Below are positions 1 through 6,685 of a stretch of 6,994 nucleotides of DNA, one piece after another (position 1 is the first letter of the stretch; every line of letters starts with the position of its first letter). Below the pieces are notes generated by a model that worked only from the letters and a program-made list of their open reading frames with translations, searched no databases and had not been told where the DNA came from. Source of the stretch: Planctomycetota bacterium (GTDB taxonomy: Bacteria > Planctomycetota > Phycisphaerae > WQYP01); assembly GCA_021785155.1 (NCBI GenBank), contig JAJYGE010000571.1:1-6994 (forward strand). Reading direction: 5' to 3'. The position numbers and the translations under genes were made by a program.

Positions 1-2
1 GC

Positions 3-599
3 ACGCAACCGACAGTGGATAATCTGTATCAAGGCATGACGCTTGACCCCGTGACAGGGCTGTACTACGCGAGGAATCGGAACTACGCGCCATCGCTTGG
101 TACTTGCGTTTCACAAGACCGGCTTTCCTATATCAAAGGTACCAATAGGTATCAGTTTGTGATGGGGAATCCCGTGGGGAACACGGATTCCCTGGGACTA
201 GCGGATATTCCCCAAGGTAGGAGCAGTGGCCCGCAGCCGGACCGGATACCGCCGACAGGACCACAATTTCAGATGATGAAACCCGGTAGTCCAAACGGCA
301 GCAACTCTACACCACTGTCGGGCCCAACGTGCAAGGACAATACGTCCTCTGGAGGTAGCAACTCAAATCCATGGCCCAATGAACCGAGAAATCCGTTACC
401 ATCATATCATCCTCAGTCCAGCAAGTCGCCCAATTCACTCACTCTGAAGGGACAAACCACTACTGGGTCAAGCTTTAACCACTCCACTACAACCGTTACC
501 GCAGTCCTGCAAATTGGCCCGCTCAGCTTGACGGCTAGTCACGGTTTCAGCTCGGACCAGAACAATGGGAATTACAAGATGAACCTCACGCTTATATGA
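3..599 (+). CDS. RHS repeat-associated core domain protein, C-terminal fragment (5' end outside window)
   Basis: The reading frame is open to the left edge, so this is the 3' end of a longer gene. The GTG at position 15 is probably just an internal Val codon. Numbering from that codon, residues 8-62 match the conserved end of RHS/YD-repeat proteins: an LDPVTGLYYARNRNYAPSLG segment, then VSQDRLSY, then the NRYQFVMGNPV segment, ending in DSLGL where the family usually has DPxGL. In this family the YD repeats form a large beta shell, and the sequence after the core is variable and sometimes a toxin. Here the tail (about residues 64-194) is rich in Pro, Ser, Gly, Asn and Thr until about residue 140, then becomes beta-prone with alternating Thr/Val/Leu. 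I recognise no nuclease, deaminase, protease or lipase motif in it. Several normally conserved core residues are replaced (GRF to GTC, DP to DR, DPxGL to DSLGL), so the gene may be diverged or decaying. Family assignment is firm; function is unknown. Confidence 0.85.
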   Translation, partial: TQPTVDNLYQGMTLDPVTGLYYARNRNYAPSLGTCVSQDRLSYIKGTNRYQFVMGNPVGNTDSLGLADIPQGRSSGPQPDRIPPTGPQFQMMKPGSPNGSNSTPLSGPTCKDNTSSGGSNSNPWPNEPRNPLPSYHPQSSKSPNSLTLKGQTTTGSSFNHSTTTVTAVLQIGPLSLTASHGFSSDQNNGNYKMNLTLI

Positions 600-613
600 A
601 ATTTCTAGACCAA

Positions 614-638
614 TCTCGCCCGCTGGTCGAGGGCGGGG
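614..638 (+). other. Possible RNA hairpin between the RHS gene and the next gene
   Basis: TCTCGCCC at 614-621 can pair with GGGCGGGG at 631-638. The stem is 8 bp (two G-U wobbles) with a 9-nt loop. A second, mutually exclusive pairing exists: GACCA at 608-612 with TGGTC at 624-628. No T-run follows directly, so this is not a clean intrinsic terminator. It lies just before the translation start region of the downstream gene and could be a weak attenuator, or chance in a GC-rich spacer. Confidence 0.25.
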
Positions 639-650
639 AATGCAATTTTC

Positions 651-655
651 AGGAG
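651..655 (+). promoter_or_regulatory. Ribosome binding site that favours the start at 667
   Basis: AGGAG lies 11 nt before the ATG at 667. The alternative in-frame ATG at 640 has only a G-run ending one base before it, which is too close for normal Shine-Dalgarno pairing. The start at 667 also gives a compact signal peptide. Confidence 0.5.
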
Positions 656-666
656 ATGCTTTTCTT

Positions 667-1641
667 ATGTGGACTCGTATCGCATTAATCGCGTGTTACG
701 TTGTCGGCCTAACCGCTGCGGTGGCCGCCACAGGCAAATCGCAACAGTCTACGGGACCGGAGGCAACCTTTGGGAAAATTTGGGATATCCTCCACGGGAA
801 AAGGCTTCGTCTTGATTTCACCAGGCAATCGGCTACGGCACAATTCCATTTCAAGGTTGTTCTCCAAAAGGCCGTCGCCGCGAAGAATTCGCGTGCGTTA
901 GCACTCGCAGCGTGTACGCAGATTGAGATCGTCCGAGACCGAAGTTCGATCGCGATGCTGCTTGTCTTACCCAACGGCGCTCCATTCTACTACCTACACA
1001 GTGGCCACGACAACGTCATGGCGACGGTGGGACACGAAATGCCGGTGCGGGTGTTAATCGCCAAGCATGTGCGGTTGGACTGGATGGGTATCCGCACCAA
1101 GAATTCGGACGCGAAGAGCGGGATTCAAGCTGACAGCGAAATGACGATAGAAATCGGAGACGCCAAGCCGCAGATATCATTGCGGCTATTCAATTACCTG
1201 AGGTCGGTTATTCGCTTAAACAGATCGTTTAGCTTTATGGCCTCACCCGTACCGAAAATAGATGCATGGTGGAAACGAGACGGCGGCAATGCCGAGACGA
1301 TTGTTTATTTTCGTATGCCACCCGGCACCACCTACCCGATCAGTCGGGTCGAGACAATTACGCATAGCGGCAACTTAACGAGAATTAGTCGCATCTGCAT
1401 AGGAGCTGGCTTGGGCCGGTCTGGCCAATGGCCGGTCGTCCGCAATGCCAAAGATTTTGGTCAGCGAATGGGACTTCCGTTGGCAAATATCGGTAGGATG
1501 AAGATGATTGCGGACTTCATCGGAAGTGCTCGAACCGCCCTCTCGCCGCCTTCCTCGGCGTGCTTAGCGGTGCAAAAGAGATTCATTACATGGGTTCGTA
1601 ACCGCCGTGCGGTGCATCGAACAGGCGGTAATGATAAATAA
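667..1641 (+). CDS. Exported protein of unknown function, paralogue of the N-terminal domain of the downstream Sel1 protein
   Basis: From the chosen ATG at 667 the product is 324 residues. An in-frame ATG at 640 would add nine residues (333). The N-terminus looks like a Sec signal peptide: MWTR, a hydrophobic run through IALIACYVVGLTAAVA, and a likely cleavage after an Ala-x-Ala site. The mature protein should therefore be periplasmic or secreted. I do not recognise the family. By eye it aligns with the N-terminal domain of the next gene (numbering from 640): KNSR at 82-85; a VRD...IAMLLVLPNG block at 98-113; an SFSFMASPVP block at 196-205; YPISRVE then ICIGAG at 232-257; and GRMKMIADFIG at 285-295. 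Each has a counterpart in the same order in the neighbour. The last ~38 residues (SPPSSACL onward) have no counterpart, and no Sel1 repeats are present. The gene starts 67 nt after the RHS gene and stops 77 nt before the next, so an operon is plausible. Antisense reading frames within it are spurious. Confidence 0.75.
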   Translation: MWTRIALIACYVVGLTAAVAATGKSQQSTGPEATFGKIWDILHGKRLRLDFTRQSATAQFHFKVVLQKAVAAKNSRALALAACTQIEIVRDRSSIAMLLVLPNGAPFYYLHSGHDNVMATVGHEMPVRVLIAKHVRLDWMGIRTKNSDAKSGIQADSEMTIEIGDAKPQISLRLFNYLRSVIRLNRSFSFMASPVPKIDAWWKRDGGNAETIVYFRMPPGTTYPISRVETITHSGNLTRISRICIGAGLGRSGQWPVVRNAKDFGQRMGLPLANIGRMKMIADFIGSARTALSPPSSACLAVQKRFITWVRNRRAVHRTGGNDK

Positions 1642-1707
1642 TCTACGATTCTGGGAAACGCGACGCCGAGCACTGGCGAGCGGGCCTTTTCGTGAGTTAA
1701 GAAAAAT

Positions 1708-1712
1708 GGAGA
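1708..1712 (+). promoter_or_regulatory. Ribosome binding site of the Sel1-repeat gene
   Basis: GGAGA lies 6 nt before the ATG at 1719, which supports that start. The preceding spacer (1642-1707) contains only a 4-bp inverted repeat (CGCC/GGCG) and no recognisable promoter or T-tailed terminator. This fits read-through from the upstream gene. Confidence 0.55.
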
Positions 1713-1718
1713 CAGGAA

Positions 1719-3572
1719 ATGACCAATCGCGATAACACTGAAAACTCAGTTAGGCGGAGAGTCCCGCTGAACGAACTCGCGTCGGCGACGGCGTGCCTTC
1801 TTTTGGTCATATGTTTCGCCATTGACGTTAGGGCCGCCGTTGTGCCAAAGTTTCAGCCGATGGGGCGCTTCGGTGCAATAACAAAATGGCTTGAAACCGG
1901 GAAAGGCCACTTATCCCTTGGCGCGGGCTCGGTAGCAAAGGTGTTTAGTTATTTCCAGGAAGAGCATGTGCCGCAAGAAAAAAACTCAAGGCGTATAGTG
2001 ACCTTTTGGGCATGGGTGTATCGCGATGGCGGCTCCGCAGCCGTGTTGATGGGGTTGCCGGGTGGCTCCGTGCTTTATTGGTCTTCCGATGGAATAAATG
2101 AGGCTACCGCCGCAATGGTTGTTGCCGCAGGGCAAAGGCGGATATATGTCGCCCGAGGAATTCCTTTGGACGTATACTCCGAGGTGCTCCCGGAATGGGC
2201 GGCTCGGCACAAATGGTTGCGCGGTCAGTCCGATCTCGTGGGTGTCGGCCCGCTCCGGAGTTTACACCCCGTTCGTGGTATTATTTTCCTCCGGCTAAGG
2301 CGATTTCTATGGTACACAATGAGAAAAGCGGATGAGATACACTTTTCGACGAACCCGGTTCCTGCCATGCGGATATCAGATCCGAGCAGTACCAATACCC
2401 CTAGACTCCGGGTTAATCTTTTTTTTCACCATCATTTAGTCGGAAATCAGTTTCCCATTTCTGGAATGGAATTGTATCGAGGAACCGTCCGCACACCATT
2501 TCTTGTAGTTAGAAATGTGACCTTTGGGGCTGGCGCGATAAAGCTTCCTATACACCGGATGTGGACGGGCAATGCACCAGCCGGGTTCAATTTCGTCCAG
2601 GTCTCGACGGCCCGGCTCTCGCAGGTGATTGTATCATCCTTGGGTGAGCGCGGTCGGGAGCCATCGGTAGCGCAAATCTCACGAATGAAGCTATTCCTTC
2701 GCTGGGCAGGTGGGCCGGATTTCGTACTGCCGGAGAAGGTGGTTACGACACGACGAGTATCGACGGGCAAAGAGGATTATTTGGCAGGAAGTGCCGCTCC
2801 GCGCCTGCATCAGCACCGTACAGCGCTTAAATTTTGGCGCAGAGCCGCTGCAACCGGCAATGGCACCGCGATGAACAACATTGGGGATCTCTATTACTAT
2901 GGCCAAGGCGTGCCGCAGGACTACAGCAAGGCCATGAATTGGTATCGCAGAGCAGCGCTAAGGGAATCGGCCGATGCAATGAACAATATTGGTGGGCTGT
3001 ATGCTAAGGGCCAAGGCGTGCAAAAGAATTACAGCAAAGCGATCAAATGGTATCGTAAAGCTGCGGCCGCGGGCAATAATATGGCGATGGAAAGCATTGG
3101 TTATTTATATAAAAAGGGCTGGGGTTTCCCGAAGGATTATGCCAAAGCCATGCGGTGGTATCACAAGGCTGCCGCGGCGGGAAATCGCACGGCAATGAAT
3201 AACATTGGTGTGTTTTATAATGGGGGATTGGGTGTGCCGCAGAATTATCCCAAAGCAATGCAATGGTATCGCCGAGCGGCTGCAAATCGGTCGGCGAATG
3301 CAATGGATAATATTGGTGCGATGTATGGCTTAGGCCAAGGCGTACCGCAGAACTACCTCAAAGCAATGCGATGGTGCCGCCGGGCGGCTGCCGCTGGCTT
3401 GCCGGTCGCAATGTACAACCTCGGTGTTCTCTACGCCAACGGTTCGGGTGTGCATAGGAATTTTGGCAATGCTAAGGCGTGGCTCGAGAAAGCAGCTGCA
3501 GCGGGTTACGCCCCGGCGAAGCAGGGGTTGGAAGAACTCAAGGAACTTGCCCCGGCTGCAGCACCAAAATAG
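1719..3572 (+). CDS. Exported protein: unknown N-terminal domain fused to six Sel1 repeats
   Basis: The product is 617 residues. Residues 1-39 look like a signal peptide with a long polar N-region, an RRR at 12-14, a hydrophobic core (ASATACLLLVICFAI) and likely cleavage after VRA at 37-39. The protein should act outside the cytoplasm. Residues ~45-335 form a domain I cannot name; its KNSR, VYRDGG...LMGLPGG, HFSTNPVP, FPISGMELY, VTFGAG and SRMKLFLRWAGG blocks parallel those of the gene just upstream. A linker (~336-365) leads to a half repeat (TALKFWRRAAAT) and six contiguous 36-residue Sel1 units at 380-595. Their pattern is AMxxIGxLYxxGxGVxxxYxKAMxWYxxAAA. A partial capping unit ends the chain (596-617, Ala/Glu/Leu-rich). 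Sel1 repeats are TPR-like alpha-solenoid units that usually bind proteins, so a scaffold, adaptor or inhibitor role is likely. The actual partner is unknown. The gene converges on the efflux operon, 59 nt away. Confidence 0.85.
   Translation: MTNRDNTENSVRRRVPLNELASATACLLLVICFAIDVRAAVVPKFQPMGRFGAITKWLETGKGHLSLGAGSVAKVFSYFQEEHVPQEKNSRRIVTFWAWVYRDGGSAAVLMGLPGGSVLYWSSDGINEATAAMVVAAGQRRIYVARGIPLDVYSEVLPEWAARHKWLRGQSDLVGVGPLRSLHPVRGIIFLRLRRFLWYTMRKADEIHFSTNPVPAMRISDPSSTNTPRLRVNLFFHHHLVGNQFPISGMELYRGTVRTPFLVVRNVTFGAGAIKLPIHRMWTGNAPAGFNFVQVSTARLSQVIVSSLGERGREPSVAQISRMKLFLRWAGGPDFVLPEKVVTTRRVSTGKEDYLAGSAAPRLHQHRTALKFWRRAAATGNGTAMNNIGDLYYYGQGVPQDYSKAMNWYRRAALRESADAMNNIGGLYAKGQGVQKNYSKAIKWYRKAAAAGNNMAMESIGYLYKKGWGFPKDYAKAMRWYHKAAAAGNRTAMNNIGVFYNGGLGVPQNYPKAMQWYRRAAANRSANAMDNIGAMYGLGQGVPQNYLKAMRWCRRAAAAGLPVAMYNLGVLYANGSGVHRNFGNAKAWLEKAAAAGYAPAKQGLEELKELAPAAAPK
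2856..3503 (+). repeat. Six tandem 108-bp units encoding Sel1 repeats
   Basis: Units begin at 2856, 2964, 3072, 3180, 3288 and 3396, each exactly 36 codons with no indels. They are diverged at DNA level but share stretches such as the code for AMNNIG and for GQGVPQ. Units 1, 3, 4 and 6 start with Gly. Units 2 and 5 instead start with ESADAM and RSANAM. Unit 6 is the most diverged, as expected for a C-terminal unit. Confidence 0.9.
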
Positions 3573-3631
3573 GAACGTGAAAGTGTTGACACTCCAATTC
3601 ATGATAGGTCGCGTAGCGACGTTCGGACCGG
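3573..3631. other. Convergent intergenic junction with short inverted repeats
   Basis: This 59-nt gap separates the stop codons of two convergent genes. It holds a small perfect hairpin, GTCGC-GTA-GCGAC, at 3608-3620. A 9-bp inverted repeat, CGTGAAAGT (3576-3584) with ACTTTCACG (3651-3659), spans the junction and runs into the last codons of the RND gene. Neither structure has a T-run on either strand, so a bidirectional terminator is possible but not demonstrated. Confidence 0.25.
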
Positions 3632-6600
3632 TTACACCACGGGCTGGCCGACTTTCACGCGGTGAACAATGCCCAATAATGCCGGCAGAATCACCAATGT
3701 CAGCGGCAATTGCACACATAATCCGGTGATGATCGCAATGGCCAGGGGTTGTTGCATTTGTGCCCCCTGTCCGATGCCCAAGGCCAGCGGCAGCAGGGCA
3801 AGGATTGCTGCAACAGTGGTCATGGCAATGGGGCGCATACGATTTTTACCCGCGTCAATGAGGCGTTTGAGTACCGACGTGCCCTCTTCCATGTCGTGAT
3901 ATTCGGAGTAATAGAATATTCCCACCTCTGTGACAATGCCCACCACCATGGTCATGCCCATCATGGAAGAAACATTGAGTTCCGTATGTGTAATCCATAA
4001 CCCCACAAATACGCAGCACAGGGCCAAAAGTGGAATGGACAGCATTGCCAGAGCCACGCGAAAATGTTCATACAGAAACAGCAGCACCAGAAACACCAGC
4101 AACACGGCGGCAATCATCACCACCAGCAGGCCACGGAAGGCGATCTGCTGCTGCTTGTACAAGCCGCCGAGTTCATAGTACATGCCCTGCGGAAACATGC
4201 CGGGCTTATTAAGTATCCGCAGTACCGCCGCGACGGTGGAACCCATATCCCGCCCACTGATACGGGCGGTGACGGCAATCATGCGTTTGAGGTTGTCGCT
4301 GAATATTTCCTGCTGACCGGTGAGCGTTTCAATGGAGGCCACAGTTTTGAGCGGAAACAAATGTCCGTCCGGGGCGCGCAGCCGCAGATTGCCAATGTCA
4401 CGTTCTGTCGCTCGATCGGCCTGCGGTACCCACACGCGTACGCCGATCATCTGCGGGCCGCGCTGAATGTGGGTGGTCACAGTGCCGGAAAGATACTGTT
4501 TTAGCGAGTTGGTAATAGCCCCGGCGGTCATGCCCTGCAGGGCCGCCTTAATGCGGTTGACCCGAATTTGCAGTGCGTCGCCCGCAATTTGGATGCCACT
4601 GCGCACTTCGACCACGCCGGCAATATGTGAAATATCGCGTTTTACCTTTAAAGCCTCAGCGTCCAGCAACGGTCCGCTGTCCGAGAAGATTTTTATTTCA
4701 ATGGGCTGCGGCACGGCCGTAAGATCACCGATAAGATCCTGCATCATCTGGGCGGTATCTATTTTCAGGCCCGGCACGCGCTGCCGAATACGTTCGCGGA
4801 TGGCGGTCATGACCTGTTCGATGGGGGGGCGCGGAAACCCCTTGAGCCGGATGAAGAAATCGCCCGTGTAAGATCGGGTGGTGCCTCCACCAAGTTGCAA
4901 TCCAGTGCGGCGGGAAAAAGTATCGACATAAGGATTGGTCAGAATGATTCTTTCCACCTCTAAAAGCAGCCGGTTTGTTTCGGTTGGCGATGTGCCGGGA
5001 TTGGCCACGTAATTGAGGATAAAGCCGCCTTCATCCATGCGGGGCATAAACCCGCTGCCGACGTTGCGATAAGCCAAATATCCCACGGCCAGAATTGGAA
5101 TAATTGCCACCAGTATCAGCGCCGGCACGCGAAGAATGCGGATCATCAACCATCCATACGTCCGATGGAGGAAAGCTGTAATGCGCCCGCTTTCCGGCTG
5201 ATTGGCATCCCGTTGATTCAGAAAATGTGCCGCCAGAACGGGAACTGCCAGCCATGCCATAAAAAAGGAGATCAGCAGACTCGCCGCCATGGTCAAAGAC
5301 AGCGCCTTGAAAAACGCCCCGGTTATTCCGGATAGAAACGCCAGCGGTGCGAAGATAATCATGGTAGACGTGGACGATCCGGCCAGCGGCACGGTGAATT
5401 CGCGCGTGGCCTTGATAATGCGTCCGCGCTGGTCCCCGGCGGCACCGCGGATGCGCCGGACAATATGTTCCACCATTACAATGGCGTCATCAATAATCAA
5501 TCCCACCGCCGCCGCCATGCCGCCGAGTGTCATAATATTGAAACTCATGTGGAAGAGATATAAAAGCAGGATCGTGGAACTTAGTACCGCCGGAACCACC
5601 ATGGCCGCAATGAGCGTGATTTTCCAATTACGTAAAAACAGCAGTAATACCAGAACCGCGAGAATAATTCCGATGATTACTGCATCGCGAACGGAAGCCG
5701 CAGACGCCAGAATAAGCTGGCTCTGGTTGTACCATGTCGCGATATTAATGCCCGCGGGCAGATTCTTTTTAAAGCCGTTAATTTTGTTTTTTATATCCTG
5801 CGCAATCTGAACAGTATTGCCCCCGGGCTGCTGAAATATCTGCAAAAGTACCGCCGGATGACCGTCTGCATCCACGCGTGTCCACTGCGGCTTGGTGGCA
5901 AGCGTTACGGTTGCGACATCGCCCAGACGAACCAGTCCGTTGGCGCCGGTCCGCAGCACCACCTGTTGAATCTGCCGGATGCTGCGATAGCTGGTGTTGG
6001 AAATAATCAGATAGAGCTTGTCATGGTCTTCAAATTTGCCCACCGCACTAAGCACATTGGCGGCGCTTAAGGCCTGCGCGACATCCGAGAGCGTCATGTT
6101 AAACGCCTGCAGGCGTCCGGGATCGACAATGACTTGATATTCCGGGGTTGCCCCGCCCTGCACCTGCACCCGGGCCACACCACGCACCGCCGAAAGCAGG
6201 GGTTTAAGCTTGTATGTGGCAATCGTGCGAAGACGGCTGGGAGAAACGGTTGATGAAACCAGACTGTAGCCAAGTACGGGAAAATTGGTGGTGTCCATGC
6301 GTTTGGCCCGAAAGCTTGTCTGCGCGGGGAGTTTGGAAAGTATGGCATTAATCTGGGCTTCGACTTCCAGAAGAGCCTGAGCCATATTGGATCCCCAGGC
6401 GAACCCGATTTTCAATTCACACGCACCGCGACCCGTGCGAGCTTCAACGGATCGCACACCGGGGATGGAACGCACCGCCTGTTCCACCGGATACGTCACG
6501 GCAACGGCCATACGCTGCGCGGGCTGCTGACCGGAATCCACTGACACTTCAATGCGTGGAAAGCTCACGCGCGGAAACAAGGCCACCGGCAGGCCCAAAG

Positions 6601-6685
6601 CCGCCAGTGCCCCGCCCAAGGCCAGAACCAGCATGACAAACAGCACCGATCGGGTGTGTTTATGAATCCATTGATTAAAATTCAT
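3632..6685 (-). CDS. RND-family efflux transporter permease (AcrB/MexB-like, inner membrane)
   Basis: A complete 1017-residue protein, close to the usual 1000-1050 for this family. The RND plan is intact: TM1 near 13-33 leading into LGLPVALFPRVSFPRIEV; a first periplasmic porter loop (with PVEQAVRSIPGVRSVEA and, later, RLGDVATV) up to ~330; TM2-6 at ~330-480; TM7 near 521-541 followed by the second porter loop; and TM8-12 from ~852. TM4 carries the GLIIDDAIVMVEH motif with Asp399-Asp400, equivalent to the proton-relay pair Asp407/Asp408 of AcrB. The double Asp points to the drug/amphiphile (HAE) branch; metal-exporting HME proteins usually have DGA here. In TM10 the position of AcrB Lys940 is Glu920 (GIVTEVGIF). 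It should trimerise and export substrates using the proton gradient, with the adaptor encoded just upstream. The substrate cannot be told from sequence. The ATG at 6685 sits in an ATGA overlap with the adaptor stop codon, which implies translational coupling. Several plus-strand reading frames inside it are shadows. Confidence 0.95.
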   Translation of the reverse strand: MNFNQWIHKHTRSVLFVMLVLALGGALAALGLPVALFPRVSFPRIEVSVDSGQQPAQRMAVAVTYPVEQAVRSIPGVRSVEARTGRGACELKIGFAWGSNMAQALLEVEAQINAILSKLPAQTSFRAKRMDTTNFPVLGYSLVSSTVSPSRLRTIATYKLKPLLSAVRGVARVQVQGGATPEYQVIVDPGRLQAFNMTLSDVAQALSAANVLSAVGKFEDHDKLYLIISNTSYRSIRQIQQVVLRTGANGLVRLGDVATVTLATKPQWTRVDADGHPAVLLQIFQQPGGNTVQIAQDIKNKINGFKKNLPAGINIATWYNQSQLILASAASVRDAVIIGIILAVLVLLLFLRNWKITLIAAMVVPAVLSSTILLLYLFHMSFNIMTLGGMAAAVGLIIDDAIVMVEHIVRRIRGAAGDQRGRIIKATREFTVPLAGSSTSTMIIFAPLAFLSGITGAFFKALSLTMAASLLISFFMAWLAVPVLAAHFLNQRDANQPESGRITAFLHRTYGWLMIRILRVPALILVAIIPILAVGYLAYRNVGSGFMPRMDEGGFILNYVANPGTSPTETNRLLLEVERIILTNPYVDTFSRRTGLQLGGGTTRSYTGDFFIRLKGFPRPPIEQVMTAIRERIRQRVPGLKIDTAQMMQDLIGDLTAVPQPIEIKIFSDSGPLLDAEALKVKRDISHIAGVVEVRSGIQIAGDALQIRVNRIKAALQGMTAGAITNSLKQYLSGTVTTHIQRGPQMIGVRVWVPQADRATERDIGNLRLRAPDGHLFPLKTVASIETLTGQQEIFSDNLKRMIAVTARISGRDMGSTVAAVLRILNKPGMFPQGMYYELGGLYKQQQIAFRGLLVVMIAAVLLVFLVLLFLYEHFRVALAMLSIPLLALCCVFVGLWITHTELNVSSMMGMTMVVGIVTEVGIFYYSEYHDMEEGTSVLKRLIDAGKNRMRPIAMTTVAAILALLPLALGIGQGAQMQQPLAIAIITGLCVQLPLTLVILPALLGIVHRVKVGQPVV

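Noticed and set aside
640..666. Upstream in-frame ATG at 640 as the start of the first exported protein
   Set aside because: It lacks a properly spaced ribosome binding site and would add an acidic residue and a non-typical N-region before the signal peptide. It is kept only as an alternative.
1642..1707. Search for a terminator or promoter between the two paralogues
   Set aside because: Only a 4-bp CGCC/GGCG inverted repeat was found, not followed by a T-run, so nothing was annotated.
1631..1735. A 34-codon ORF bridging the two paralogous genes, with an NLRFWETRRRALASG segment faintly like half a Sel1 helix
   Set aside because: It is very short, has only a weak AGG upstream, and overlaps both neighbouring genes. 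The resemblance is too slight to call a gene or a remnant repeat.
3586..3591. TTGACA hexamer in the convergent gap, a possible -35 box
   Set aside because: No -10-like hexamer lies 16-18 nt downstream, and the plus-strand direction would lead only into antisense of the RND gene.
3330..3719. Frames opposite or overlapping the Sel1 array and the gene junction (3330-3719 minus, 3424-3729 plus)
   Set aside because: They overlap clear Sel1 or RND coding sequence. Their translations are Arg/Cys-rich with no recognisable motif.
5289..5810. A 173-codon plus-strand open frame, and others such as 4064-4504 and 4467-4871, inside the RND gene
   Set aside because: All are antisense to a full-length, well-conserved RND permease. 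Their translations show no coherent domain, and they are explained by codon bias of the opposite strand.
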